Below, in pieces: positions 7,442 through 15,380 of a stretch of 21,642 bases of DNA (the first letter of the stretch is position 1; the number at the start of each line of letters is the position of its first letter). The stretch lies in assembly GCA_947631585.1 (NCBI GenBank), contig CANRLY010000008.1, positions 1 to 21,642 on the forward strand. Direction: 5' to 3'. Position numbers and translations under genes: made by a program. This DNA comes from an uncultured Clostridia bacterium (GTDB lineage: Bacteria; Bacillota; Clostridia; Oscillospirales; Ruminococcaceae). The notes under the pieces were generated by a model. The model was not told where the DNA came from. It ran no database searches and worked only from the letters and a program-made list of their open reading frames with translations.

Positions 7442-9205
7442 ATGAAAAGAATAGAACGGGTAATTTCGGCGTTCACAGCCGCCGCCGTGGCAGCAGGAAC
7501 TCTTGCGGCATCTGCATCGGCAGCAAGCTCCGTGCCGACAGCAAAGCCGTTCCAGCCGAAGGAGGGCGCAATACTCGGCGCAGCAACGCATTTCCATCTC
7601 TTTGCTGAAAAAGTCACTACTACGTCTCACGTTCATGGAAATGTTGCTACAAACTTGTTAAGCACTACTTTTGACTTTGGTGTAAGGAAAGAAAAGCTTG
7701 ATAAGTATGAATCTGTCAATTACATCAAAGACTTTGACCAGAGCATGAATATCCAGTCTCTTTCTACCAAGTTGGTTGTGGGAGCAGATGTCCAGGTTGA
7801 CATAAGCAATGATGAATATGTAACTCTTACATCAGCTGACGGCAAAACAAAAGCTCAGGTCCTTAAAACCAGCGCCGGCGATGTCTACAAAGAGGGAAAT
7901 GAACCTTACATAGATATTGCAAAGGAACTGGATAATTTTGCAAAGGAATCTGTTTCTATCGCCAAGGAGAAAAACACTGTCGGTATCAAGCTTTCCTATG
8001 AGTCTAACGGTGATGTGCTTATCGACTGCTCCGGCGCAAAGAAAGAGTATGACGGCACTCACGGCAACTTTATGTACTACACGCTGGATCTGGAAAACGA
8101 GCAGCTGTATAACGCTTTGACAGGCGGAAGCCAGATGTTTATCAAAGGTCTTGATTTTGACAAGGGCGACTTCCTGTATCTTACTATTGATATGGCTGAC
8201 CGTGCTGACAAGACTAAGGAAATCTCTTTCAACAAATGGTGGAAGGTTTATAAGTACAACTCCGATGATGTATATCCCGACGGCGAACTTTCCCTTTCTC
8301 AGGGCGGCGGACGTATCCTTTACAACTTCGTTTCCAGCAATGGCAGCACCTATAAGGCTTATGACGGAAAACTGATACTTGCCGAAGGAAAAACGGGTTC
8401 TGTTATGGCGCCTAGGGCTACCGTTGATATAGAAGGAAACGTAAACGGTACTATTATCGGAAAGACCATCAATTGTAACAAAGAATCCCACAGATGGGAC
8501 GTTCAGAAAGAAGAAGAGTTCCCCAAGAAGATCACAACTACAACTCCTGGCACTGACCCTGAACCTGAAAAGACCACTTCAAAAACGACTGCGTCTTCTA
8601 AGGAGACCTCATCATCTACTTCTTCTTCGACCAAGAAGCCTACCGAGACCCAGAAGCCTCAGACTTCCGAGTCTACCAAGCCTACTTCTTCCGTAACTAC
8701 TAAGCCCGTTACCGAGCCTGAACAGGTAGTTACCACTTCCAAAGAAGCCCAGAGCGAGGAGATCACCACCACGACCAAGGCAGCCGAGAGCGAAGAAGTT
8801 ACCACCACGACCAAGGCGGCTGAAAGCGAGGAAGTTACCACAACTACCACGGTCGCAGGCAATAATGAAGAGATCACCACAACTACTACCTACTCTGAAC
8901 CCGTTGAGGATATCAAGAAAGAGGTAGAGGAAATTGACGATAAGGACGTTGCTAAGATACAGGAACTCATCGAGAAGATCGACAAGCTCCTCGAAGATGA
9001 GAACCTTACCGACGCTGACAAGGAAGAGCTCCAGAGAATGAGAAGAGTTCTGGGCGAAAAGATCTCTGTTGGCGGAAGCAGCGACGAACTGCCTAACACC
9101 GGCGACGGACTGGGCATCACTCTGGCAATACTTGCCGCAGTGACAGTTGCCGCAGCAGCGGTTGTCGGCAGAAAGAAACTTTCAGTTGAAGACGACGACA
9201 AATAG
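7442..9205 (+). CDS. sortase-anchored surface protein, choice-of-anchor A-like with Thr-rich stalk
   Basis: 587 residues from the ATG at 7442. An ATG at 7427 is in frame but sits just before GGAGGGG (7429-7435), which is clearly the ribosome site, so 7442 is preferred. A signal peptide covers residues 1-28 (basic start, Ala-rich core, ASASA). The body (about 40-350) starts GAILGAATHFHLFAEKVTTT and ends with a MAPRATVDIEGNVNGTIIGK stretch, as in choice-of-anchor A domains, whose ligand is unknown. Residues about 363-485 are a Thr/Ser/Glu stalk with TTTTK repeats, including a 12-residue unit (AAESEEVTTTTK) seen twice. A charged helix follows, then LPNTG at 550-554 (9089-9103), a membrane helix and a GRKK tail: a class A/B-type sortase signal. 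Family assignment of the body is moderate; cell-wall anchoring is firm. Confidence 0.88.
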   Translation: MKRIERVISAFTAAAVAAGTLAASASAASSVPTAKPFQPKEGAILGAATHFHLFAEKVTTTSHVHGNVATNLLSTTFDFGVRKEKLDKYESVNYIKDFDQSMNIQSLSTKLVVGADVQVDISNDEYVTLTSADGKTKAQVLKTSAGDVYKEGNEPYIDIAKELDNFAKESVSIAKEKNTVGIKLSYESNGDVLIDCSGAKKEYDGTHGNFMYYTLDLENEQLYNALTGGSQMFIKGLDFDKGDFLYLTIDMADRADKTKEISFNKWWKVYKYNSDDVYPDGELSLSQGGGRILYNFVSSNGSTYKAYDGKLILAEGKTGSVMAPRATVDIEGNVNGTIIGKTINCNKESHRWDVQKEEEFPKKITTTTPGTDPEPEKTTSKTTASSKETSSSTSSSTKKPTETQKPQTSESTKPTSSVTTKPVTEPEQVVTTSKEAQSEEITTTTKAAESEEVTTTTKAAESEEVTTTTTVAGNNEEITTTTTYSEPVEDIKKEVEEIDDKDVAKIQELIEKIDKLLEDENLTDADKEELQRMRRVLGEKISVGGSSDELPNTGDGLGITLAILAAVTVAAAAVVGRKKLSVEDDDK

Positions 9206-9228
9206 TAACTCCTTAAATTTAGCAAAGG

Positions 9229-9251
9229 CCGCTCCCTAGGGGGCGGTTTTT
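9229..9251 (+). terminator. rho-independent terminator after the surface-protein gene
   Basis: CCGCTCC (7 bp, one G-T pair) pairs with GGGGCGG around a CTAG loop and runs directly into TTTTTG. It lies 23 nt after the stop codon. Confidence 0.85.
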
Positions 9252-9360
9252 GTTTGTGGGGAAGCGGTCTTTGTTTAAGGGGGCGGAACTTATGAAAAGT
9301 CGTGTGAACTGCACAAGCGGCGAATTTACAAAAAATTAACATTCAGCCGTTTGCCCGCCC

Positions 9361-9389
9361 TTGACAAATAGGACTTGAACTGCTATAAT
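9361..9389 (+). promoter_or_regulatory. consensus sigma-A promoter of rplJ-rplL
   Basis: TTGACA (9361-9366), a 17-nt spacer and TATAAT (9384-9389), with TGC before the -10 box (extended -10). Both hexamers are perfect, as expected for a ribosomal-protein operon. The RNA start is near 9396. Confidence 0.92.
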
Positions 9390-9395
9390 AATTAG

Positions 9396-9515
9396 GCATT
9401 CGTATCTAAAGACAGCCGGCAGCCTTTGGCAGAAGTCCGGCCGAGGAAAGGAATTGCAGAGTTTATGCTGACTTTGTGCCTTTTTTCGTCTTGTGCGAAA
9501 AAGGCTTTCTTTTTT
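9396..9515 (+). ncRNA. ribosomal protein L10 leader with attenuator
   Basis: The leader between promoter and rplJ carries the segment AAAGACAGCCGGCAGCC ... GGCCGAGG (about 9409-9446), which matches the L10-binding leader of Firmicutes rplJL operons as I know it. It ends in a hairpin, GCCTTTTT..CG paired with CGAAAAAGGC (9478-9504, loop TCTTGTG), followed by a T-rich run (9505-9515). This is an intrinsic terminator about 50 nt before the rplJ start. The expected role is autogenous control: the L10/L12 complex binds the leader and favours termination. The assignment rests on position and sequence pattern; a covariance-model search would settle it. Confidence 0.75.
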
Positions 9516-9564
9516 GTTCAGGCAGATACGACTGGCAAATTCATTTCAAAGAGGTGAAACAGAA

Positions 9565-10080
9565 ATGCCAAGTGAGAAGATACTGCTGGAAAAACAGCAG
9601 AGAGTTAAGGAGCTGGAGGAGCTTATCAAAAATTCAGCGGCAGGCGTGCTGGTGGATTACAGAGGTATCACCGTTGAGGAGGATACCAAGCTCAGAAGAG
9701 AGCTGCGTGAGGCTGGCGTAAAGTATTTTGTTGAAAAGAACACAATGCTGCGCTTTGCAGTTAAAAACTGCGGACTGGACAGCCTTGCCGATGTTCTTGA
9801 GGGAACTACGGCTATCGCTCTTTCTGAAAACGACCAGACCGCTCCCGCAAGAATACTGGGTAAATTCTCAGAGGACTGCAACGGCGAGAAATGCACTTTC
9901 AAAGCCGGATTTATAGGAACAGAGATCTACGATGCGGACGGCGTCAAGGCGCTCTCCAAGATACCGTCGAGAGAAGTGCTTCTTGCTCAGCTGGTCGGTT
10001 CTCTCCAGGGACCTATCCAGAAACTCGCCGCTACACTTCAGGCTGTTGTGGACAAACAGAACGGCGGAGACGCTGCCTGA
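9565..10080 (+). CDS. rplJ: 50S ribosomal protein L10
   Basis: 171 residues from the ATG at 9565, which has GAGGTG (9551-9556) 8 nt upstream. A longer in-frame start at 9493 would lie inside the attenuator hairpin and is rejected. Family features are AAGVLVDYRGITVEEDTKLR, the middle segment KYFVEKNTMLRFAV, the EGTTAIALS stretch, and the C-terminal helix (LLAQLVGSLQGPIQKLAATLQAVVDKQ) that anchors L7/L12 dimers. It forms the base of the ribosomal stalk. It is co-transcribed with rplL 119 nt downstream. Neither rplK-rplA upstream nor rpoB downstream is present, which is unusual for the locus. Confidence 0.97.
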   Translation: MPSEKILLEKQQRVKELEELIKNSAAGVLVDYRGITVEEDTKLRRELREAGVKYFVEKNTMLRFAVKNCGLDSLADVLEGTTAIALSENDQTAPARILGKFSEDCNGEKCTFKAGFIGTEIYDADGVKALSKIPSREVLLAQLVGSLQGPIQKLAATLQAVVDKQNGGDAA

Positions 10081-10094
10081 TAGCTTGACGGTAA

Positions 10095-10147
10095 CAGGGC
10101 TGCAATTCGCAGCTTGAAAAGGCGGCAGGGCTGCAAATAGTGGCAGC
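10095..10147 (+). repeat. duplicated hairpin unit between rplJ and rplL
   Basis: CAGGGCTGCAA occurs at 10095-10105 and again at 10126-10136, 31 nt apart. Each copy makes a 5-bp hairpin GCTGC/GCAGC: 10099-10113 with a 5-nt loop and 10130-10147 with an 8-nt loop. The unit lies in the intercistronic mRNA and could affect processing, stability or the L10:L12 translation ratio. Confidence 0.6.
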
Positions 10148-10199
10148 TCGAATGAAAAATTGTCAAACCGAAAATGATTTTGAAAAGGAGTAAATTATC

Positions 10200-10577
10200 A
10201 TGGCTTCAGAGAAAATTCTTAATTTTATTGAAGAGATCAAAGCACTGAGCGTTCTTGAGCTTTCTGAGCTCGTAGAAGCTATCCAGGAAGAGTTCGGAGT
10301 TACCGCTGCTGTTGCAGCTGCACCCGCAGCAGGCGCAGGAGCAGGCGCTGCCGCAGCTGAGGAAAAGACCGAGTTCGACGTTATCCTTGCTTCCTTCGGT
10401 GATGCCAAGATGCCTGTTATCAAGGCTGTTAAGGAGATTACCGGTCTGGGACTTAAAGAGGCTAAGGAACTGGTCGAAGGCGCTCCTAAGGCTATCAAGG
10501 AGGGCGCTTCCAAGGCTGATGCTGAGGAGATCAAGGCTAAGCTTGAAGCTGCCGGTGCTACTGTTGAGCTGAAGTAA
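10200..10577 (+). CDS. rplL: 50S ribosomal protein L7/L12
   Basis: 125 residues, normal length. The N-terminal dimerisation helix region (about 1-32) is followed by an Ala/Gly/Pro hinge (about 36-55) and the C-terminal factor-binding domain with KTEFDVILASFGDAKMPVIK, the KEITGLGLKEAKELVE stretch and the end KLEAAGATVELK. It is the multicopy stalk protein that recruits translation GTPases. AAAAGGAG (10183-10190) precedes the ATG at 10200. It follows rplJ after 119 nt and is closed by a strong terminator. Confidence 0.98.
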   Translation: MASEKILNFIEEIKALSVLELSELVEAIQEEFGVTAAVAAAPAAGAGAGAAAAEEKTEFDVILASFGDAKMPVIKAVKEITGLGLKEAKELVEGAPKAIKEGASKADAEEIKAKLEAAGATVELK

Positions 10578-10602
10578 TTCAAAATTCAAGCGTAAAAAAA
10601 TT

Positions 10603-10635
10603 AAGAACTGTCGGGAGACCGACAGTTCTTTTTTT
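10603..10635. terminator. strong, probably bidirectional terminator after rplL
   Basis: A perfect 12-bp stem AAGAACTGTCGG / CCGACAGTTCTT with a GAGA tetraloop runs into TTTTT on the plus strand. An A-run (10594-10600) provides a T-tract on the minus strand. It lies between rplL and the convergent gene ending at 10650. Confidence 0.95.
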
Positions 10636-10649
10636 GCTTTTGTGGATAT

Positions 10650-11210
10650 TCAGTTGTCGTTTAAATTCAGCCCCAGCCTGTCTTTAAGCCGGCTGAAACG
10701 CTTCATATCGCCTTTGTATATGAGCTTTGCGTTTCTCAGGTAACGAAAATCGTCCGGCTTCACAAGACAAAGGTCTTTGGTGAACTTCGCTGCGCCACAT
10801 TCGGTGAGAATGTATGCCACAAACTGAGAACAGATAAAGTGGTTCTTGCGGTGAATTGGTATCCCGAACGCCAAAGCAAACAGCCCCAGCACGTTGTAGG
10901 AATACAACTGAGAATCCCGCTTGAACCGGCTGATGGCGGTCTTGTATTTCCCGAACTGCTCCTCAGTCAGGTCAAAGGAATAAACTTCGCAGGGGACGTT
11001 GCTGAACACATCGAACATTCCCAGCTCAGTCTCGTTGACAAATCCGGCAGGCAGAGGAGACAGTTTGTACTTCCGGCAAAAACTGTACAGGTCGAAGAGT
11101 TCTTCTTCGCTGGTGATAGAAGTGTGATTATACGGCGCTTTTGTCACCAGTTTTATTATTCTTGCGGGAACAGTTCCCGTCTGAGTAAGTATCACAAATA
11201 GTTTCTTCAT
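10650..11210 (-). CDS. permuted papain-like (YaeF/YiiX, C92-type) hydrolase, putative
   Basis: 186 residues from the ATG complementing 11208-11210, chosen because AAGGAA lies just upstream; an in-frame start at 11261 would add 17 residues but coincides with the predicted RNA start. His29 in YNHTSI and Cys127 in HFICSQFVAYIL give the His-first, Cys-later order of circularly permuted papain-like amidases; these cleave amide or ester bonds in peptides, lipids or wall material. There is no signal peptide, so it probably acts in the cytoplasm. The rest (VNETELGMFDVFSN, DDFRYLRNAKLIYKGD) is not recognised. It is a single-gene unit with its own promoter and shares a terminator with rplL. The family assignment rests on the two motifs and spacing. 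Confidence 0.65.
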   Translation of the reverse strand: MKKLFVILTQTGTVPARIIKLVTKAPYNHTSITSEEELFDLYSFCRKYKLSPLPAGFVNETELGMFDVFSNVPCEVYSFDLTEEQFGKYKTAISRFKRDSQLYSYNVLGLFALAFGIPIHRKNHFICSQFVAYILTECGAAKFTKDLCLVKPDDFRYLRNAKLIYKGDMKRFSRLKDRLGLNLNDN

Positions 11211-11267
11211 AACAATTCCTTGTGGTAATAAGTATATTATCAGATACGCTCCGATCCACAATTTTTA

Positions 11268-11296
11268 ATTATACACTATAAAAACGCCGGTGTACA
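11268..11296 (-). promoter_or_regulatory. promoter for the papain-like gene
   Basis: On the minus strand TGTACA (11291-11296, 4 of 6 to consensus), a 17-nt spacer and TATAAT (complement of 11268-11273). The RNA start is near 11261, about 50 nt before the ATG. Confidence 0.55.
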
Positions 11297-11402
11297 GGGT
11301 TCTGGGAATAATTTATACATTTGTAATCATCTTTAGAGGACTGCACAAATTACGGCGGCGGTTTTTGTGAAGTATCACAGTCTCCGGTGGGACTCCCTCC
11401 GG

Positions 11403-13199
11403 TCATTCAGCTTTGTCGGGCTTTTCGTCTGTCACCGTCCGGATATGCAGTTCTTCCAGCTGTTTTTCGTCCACCTCAGCCGGACAGGAACTCATCAGTT
11501 CTCCGGCGTTCTGGACTTTCGGGAAAGCGATAACGTCCCTGAGCGAGTCAGCCTTGCAGAGCATCATGGTTATTCTGTCAAGCCCGAAGCCGAAGCCGCC
11601 GTGGGGAGGAGAAGCGTACTTGTAAGCGTCCACCAGGAAGCCGAATTTCGCCTGTATCTCCTCGTCGGTCATGCCCAGCGACTGGAACATTTTCTGCTGA
11701 AGTTCGCTGTCGGTGATACGCATAGAACCTGAGCAAAGCTCAGTGCCGTTCAGCACGAAGTCGAACGCCTGGGCTTTAACTGCCGCCGGGTCGGAGCTGA
11801 TAAGGTCGAGACATTCCTCCATAGGCATTGTGAACGGGTGGTGCATTGCCACCCAACTGCCCGACTCCTCGTCAAACTCAAAGAACGGCATTTCTGTTAT
11901 CACCAGGAAATTCAGCTTATCTTCATCGATAACGCCCAGCCTCTTTCCGGCAATGAGCCTGATTGCCCCCAGAACAGGCAGAGCGACCTTGTCTTTGTCT
12001 GCGGCGATAAGCACCAGGTCTCCCGACTGAGCGCCGGTCGCTTCCAGGAGCTTTTCTGTCTGTCCGTCTTTCAGAAACTTCTTGAAAGAGCAGTTTGCGC
12101 CCTCGTCGGTGTAACGTATATAAGCAAGCCCCTTTGCGCCGATGCCTTTGGCGTGTTCGGTGAGCTTGTCTATTTCCTTTCTGGTGTAGACCGCAGCGCC
12201 GCCTTTGACGTTTATAGCCCTCACCGAACCGCCGTTTGCGATGGCGTCCGCAAATACGGGAAATTCCACGTCTTTTACCGTTTCGGTGATGTTCATTATC
12301 TCCATTCCAAAGCGTGTATCCGGCTTATCAGAGCCGTATTTTTCCATCGCTTCGGCAAAAGTTATCCTTGGCATGGGAAGCGGTATCTCTCTGCCCAGGA
12401 CTTCCTTGCAGACATGCGCCAGAAAGCCTTCTCCCATCTGGATAAGTCCGTCCACGTCCACAAAGGACATTTCTGCGTCTATCTGTGTAAATTCCGGCTG
12501 GCGGTCGGCACGCAGGTCCTCGTCCCGGAAGCACCTTGCTATCTGGATATACCTGTCGTAGCCGGACACCATCAGCAGCTGCTTGTATATCTGGGGAGAC
12601 TGTGGCAGCGCATAGAATTTTCCCGGGTGTATCCTGGAAGGCACCAGATAGTCTCTTGCTCCCTCCGGGGTAGACTTCATCATCATAGGGGTCTCTATCT
12701 CAAGGAAGCCGTTGCTGTAAAAATAATCCCTGACCGCCTTTGCGATATTGTGCCGCATGATAAGATTTTTTTGCAGACGGGGGTTCCTTAGATCAAGATA
12801 GCGGTAACGAAGTTTCAGTTCCTCGTTGACCTTATCGGAATTTGTCACCTCAAAGGGCGTGTTTTCCGCCTTGGAGAGAATACGCAGGTCTGTGACGGCT
12901 ATCTCCACCGTGCCGGTAGGGAGCTTGGTGTTTATGCTTTCCCGCTGGCGGACTTCCCCCTGCGCCATAAGAACATATTCGCTTTTTACCGACTGAGCCT
13001 TTTCAAATACCGTTCGTTCGGTCTCGTCGTTGAAAGCCAGCTGCACCAGACCTGTACGGTCTCTCAGGTTAATAAAGATAAGGTTTCCCATATCCCTTAC
13101 CCTGTCGGCGAAGCCGCAGACTGTCACCTGACAGGGGGTAAGCGGTATTTCTGCGCAATAGTGAGTCCTTTTCAGACCCTTCATGTTATCCAGTTTCAT
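11403..13199 (-). CDS. aspS: aspartyl-tRNA synthetase
   Basis: 598 residues, the length of bacterial AspRS with its inserted GAD domain. An N-terminal OB-fold anticodon-binding domain (about 20-105, with NLIFINLRDRTGLVQLAF) precedes class II motifs: motif 1 around EIETPMMMKSTPEGARDYLVPSR cut as seen at 167-189, motif 2 RCFRDEDLRADRQPEFTQID at 222-241, and motif 3 GFGFGLDRITMML at about 558-570. It attaches aspartate to tRNA-Asp in the cytoplasm. AAGGAAG lies before the ATG. It is the last gene of a minus-strand operon begun by hisS, with two small genes between. Whether it is discriminating or also charges tRNA-Asn cannot be told here. Confidence 0.97.
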   Translation of the reverse strand: MKLDNMKGLKRTHYCAEIPLTPCQVTVCGFADRVRDMGNLIFINLRDRTGLVQLAFNDETERTVFEKAQSVKSEYVLMAQGEVRQRESINTKLPTGTVEIAVTDLRILSKAENTPFEVTNSDKVNEELKLRYRYLDLRNPRLQKNLIMRHNIAKAVRDYFYSNGFLEIETPMMMKSTPEGARDYLVPSRIHPGKFYALPQSPQIYKQLLMVSGYDRYIQIARCFRDEDLRADRQPEFTQIDAEMSFVDVDGLIQMGEGFLAHVCKEVLGREIPLPMPRITFAEAMEKYGSDKPDTRFGMEIMNITETVKDVEFPVFADAIANGGSVRAINVKGGAAVYTRKEIDKLTEHAKGIGAKGLAYIRYTDEGANCSFKKFLKDGQTEKLLEATGAQSGDLVLIAADKDKVALPVLGAIRLIAGKRLGVIDEDKLNFLVITEMPFFEFDEESGSWVAMHHPFTMPMEECLDLISSDPAAVKAQAFDFVLNGTELCSGSMRITDSELQQKMFQSLGMTDEEIQAKFGFLVDAYKYASPPHGGFGFGLDRITMMLCKADSLRDVIAFPKVQNAGELMSSCPAEVDEKQLEELHIRTVTDEKPDKAE

Positions 13200-13213
13200 G
13201 TTAATAACTTCCT

Positions 13214-13735
13214 TTAAAATTTATCTGAATTATCCGATCTATCCAATTTATCTGTTTCCGCCAGTTCTTTTATAAACTTTTCCAGCTGAACGGCGTTTTT
13301 CCTGCCTGAAAACAGCAGGGCGTTGCCGGCGATGATAAGTATTACCGGCAGGAGAAAAATTTCCGGCTGATCCACCAAAAAGACCACCGCCGCCATCAGC
13401 AGTATCAGATCCCACACCAGGCCGAACAGGTAAGCGGCAAGTCCGTGCCGCAAGTAGCCGGCGATAACGCAGCCGTTTTGTTTGTCCACGGCGACCCCGT
13501 TGAACCGCACTCCGCCGCCGTCATGCTTTTGGGGCAGGTGGCAGAATACGGTAAAAGCGTTTTCTCTGGAAGAGCCGTAGTAGGTCAGGGAATCGTTGTT
13601 GGTCTTGATGAAGCGGTTCAGTTTGAAAAGACCCTTTTCGTTCCTGACGGCAAAAGAACTTTTTACCTTGCTGATAAACTGCGCCGAAGTAAGAGGCGAG
13701 TTCACCACCAGTTTTTCAGGCAGAAACAGAGGCAT
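13214..13735 (-). CDS. unknown two-helix membrane protein between hisS and aspS
   Basis: 173 residues, not recognised. A soluble N-terminal part (about 1-95) contains SFAVRNEKGLFKLNRFIKTNNDSLTY, trimmed here to its start (SFAVRNEKGLFKLNRF), and a GGGVRFNGVAVDKQNGCVI stretch. Two hydrophobic helices follow at about 97-121 and 125-142, then a charged tail (RKNAVQLEKFIKELAE). The ATG shares its A with the last base of the upstream stop (TGATG), so it is translationally coupled to the Cys-rich protein, and aspS begins 14 nt after its stop. It is therefore co-expressed with two tRNA synthetases, but nothing in the sequence links it to tRNA charging. Confidence 0.8.
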   Translation of the reverse strand: MPLFLPEKLVVNSPLTSAQFISKVKSSFAVRNEKGLFKLNRFIKTNNDSLTYYGSSRENAFTVFCHLPQKHDGGGVRFNGVAVDKQNGCVIAGYLRHGLAAYLFGLVWDLILLMAAVVFLVDQPEIFLLPVILIIAGNALLFSGRKNAVQLEKFIKELAETDKLDRSDNSDKF

Positions 13736-14067
13736 CAGCTTTGCTCCTTTTTAGCCGGTGACAGGTCGGGGTAGTCGTTCGGGTCAAAGACCTTGTGGTT
13801 CATTTTCAGCTGTGCGTCCCCCAGACGTGTATCGCAGAAAAGCCCGTACACTTGACCGCAGCCTGTGCATCTGACCTGGTGGAACATTCTGGGCGAAAAG
13901 AATTTATTATCGAACCCGAACACCTTGTCAAAAGGGCAGGTCTGGTAGGTGACTTCCAGGTCGCCGGCGTTTACCAGATCTTCCAGCTGGCGGATAGTTT
14001 CCGCATATTCCACCACATTAGGGATAGAGTCCCGAAGTTTTATTTTTTCGCACTTATGGCATCTCAT
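13735..14067 (-). CDS. unknown small Cys-rich (zinc-ribbon-like) protein
   Basis: 110 residues, not recognised beyond a likely zinc ribbon. Cysteines are C3-x2-C6 (MRCHKCEK) and C67-x2-C70 (RCTGCGQVYG), with further Cys at 44 and 78. The two CxxC pairs could hold one Zn ion. The segment between is acidic/mixed (SIPNVVEYAETIRQLEDLVN). It starts inside the last codons of hisS (ATGA, 4-nt overlap) and overlaps the next gene by one base, so hisS, this gene and the membrane protein are tightly coupled. Possible roles are nucleic-acid or protein binding. Confidence 0.8.
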   Translation of the reverse strand: MRCHKCEKIKLRDSIPNVVEYAETIRQLEDLVNAGDLEVTYQTCPFDKVFGFDNKFFSPRMFHQVRCTGCGQVYGLFCDTRLGDAQLKMNHKVFDPNDYPDLSPAKKEQS

Positions 14068-15380
14068 AAAATATCACCTCCACGAGCCATTGCCTGACTG
14101 AGCCATTCGCCGGTCAACACGGTGTCAACGGTACTCAGGCAGCTCTCATCGAGAGAAACTTCCGTTTGTTCGCCGGTTTTCATATTTCTGAGTTCAGCCT
14201 TGCCTTTTTCCAGTTCATTGTCGCCTATTATCATTACCAAAGATGCACCGATCTTGTCGGCGTATTTCATCTGGGATTTAAGACTGCGGTGCATAAGGTC
14301 GTATTCCGCTGAATACTGACCGTTTCTGAGGAAGCCGGCAAGTTCGGCGGCTTTTTTCACGGCGTTTTCGCCCAAAGGAGCGATGTAGACGTCGCAGGTC
14401 TCAGGTGTCATGAAGCCGCAGCCCTGGTTTTCCATAGTAAGGATAAGGCGTTCAAGACCCATTCCGAATCCCAGCGCCGGAGTTGGCTGACCTCCCAGCG
14501 ACTGGATAAGGCCGTCGTATCTTCCGCCGCCGCAGACAGTTCCCTGAGAGCCGATATCTTCCGAAATGAACTCAAAGACGGTTCTTGTGTAGTAGTCAAG
14601 TCCACGGACTATTTTCGGGTCAACTACAAAGTCTATGCCGATTATTTTCAGCAGCTGCTGTAGCTGTTCAAAATGAGTTTTGCAGTCATCGCAAAGGAAG
14701 TCGGTGATAAGCGGAGCGTTTGCGGCGATAGCCTGGTCCTCCGGGGACTTGCAGTCCAGTATCCGCATGGGGTTTTTATCCAGGCGTTCCTGGCAGGTGC
14801 TGCACAAGTCCATACGGTACTGTTCAAAATACTCTTTGAGTTTTTCGTGGTACTTAGCACGGCAGGTCTTGCAGCCGATGGAGTTTATGTGTAAAGAAAT
14901 ATTTTTCAGTCCCAGCGAATCCAGGACGTATTTTGCCAAAGAGATTATTTCCGCATCGGCTTCCGGAGCAGGAGAGCCTGCCATTTCGCAGCCGAACTGG
15001 TTAAATTCCCTGAGCCTGCCTGCCTGGGGCTTTTCGTGGCGGAAGCAGGAAAGTATATAAAAGAGTTTCAGCGGCATTGCCCCGTTGAGCAAGCCGTTTT
15101 CCAAAATGGCGCGGACTACTCCGGCAGTGCCTTCCGGTCTGAGTGTGTAGTTGTCGTTACTGGAAGCGGTGACCGAATACATTTCCTTTTGCACCACGTC
15201 GGTAGTATCTCCCACCGAGCGCACGAACAGCCCCGTATCCTCGAAAGTCGGGACTCTGATCTCCTTAAAGCCGAATCGTTTTGCGGCGGCTTTCATTTTT
15301 TCCTCGACAGTTTCCCATTTATACATCTGTTCCGGCACAACGTCTTTTGTACCGTTCGGGCGTCTGATATTTGTCGCCAT
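14064..15380 (-). CDS. hisS: histidyl-tRNA synthetase
   Basis: 438 residues, within the normal 420-440. Class II motifs are clear: RPNGTKDVVPEQ near the start, YTLRPEGTAGVVRAI at 78-92, motif 2 around FYILSCFRHEKPQAGRLREF at 107-126 with NQFGCEMAG, the HisRS-specific GLDYYTRTVFEF, and motif 3 LGFGMGLERLIL. The C-terminal anticodon-binding domain contains CDVYIAPLGENA and SLKSQMKYADKIGASLVMII. It attaches histidine to tRNA-His. AAGGAGA (15391-15397) lies 10 nt before the ATG. First gene of the operon that ends with aspS; its 50-nt leader is too short for a T-box, unlike the T-box leader of Bacillus hisS-aspS. Confidence 0.97.
   Translation of the reverse strand: MATNIRRPNGTKDVVPEQMYKWETVEEKMKAAAKRFGFKEIRVPTFEDTGLFVRSVGDTTDVVQKEMYSVTASSNDNYTLRPEGTAGVVRAILENGLLNGAMPLKLFYILSCFRHEKPQAGRLREFNQFGCEMAGSPAPEADAEIISLAKYVLDSLGLKNISLHINSIGCKTCRAKYHEKLKEYFEQYRMDLCSTCQERLDKNPMRILDCKSPEDQAIAANAPLITDFLCDDCKTHFEQLQQLLKIIGIDFVVDPKIVRGLDYYTRTVFEFISEDIGSQGTVCGGGRYDGLIQSLGGQPTPALGFGMGLERLILTMENQGCGFMTPETCDVYIAPLGENAVKKAAELAGFLRNGQYSAEYDLMHRSLKSQMKYADKIGASLVMIIGDNELEKGKAELRNMKTGEQTEVSLDESCLSTVDTVLTGEWLSQAMARGGDIL

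Noticed and set aside
9292..9339. 15-codon plus-strand frame before the rplJ promoter
   Set aside because: Very short, no good ribosome site, lies after a terminator and before a promoter.
11838..12791. Plus-strand 317-codon frame inside aspS
   Set aside because: It is antisense to a fully recognised AspRS with all class II motifs.
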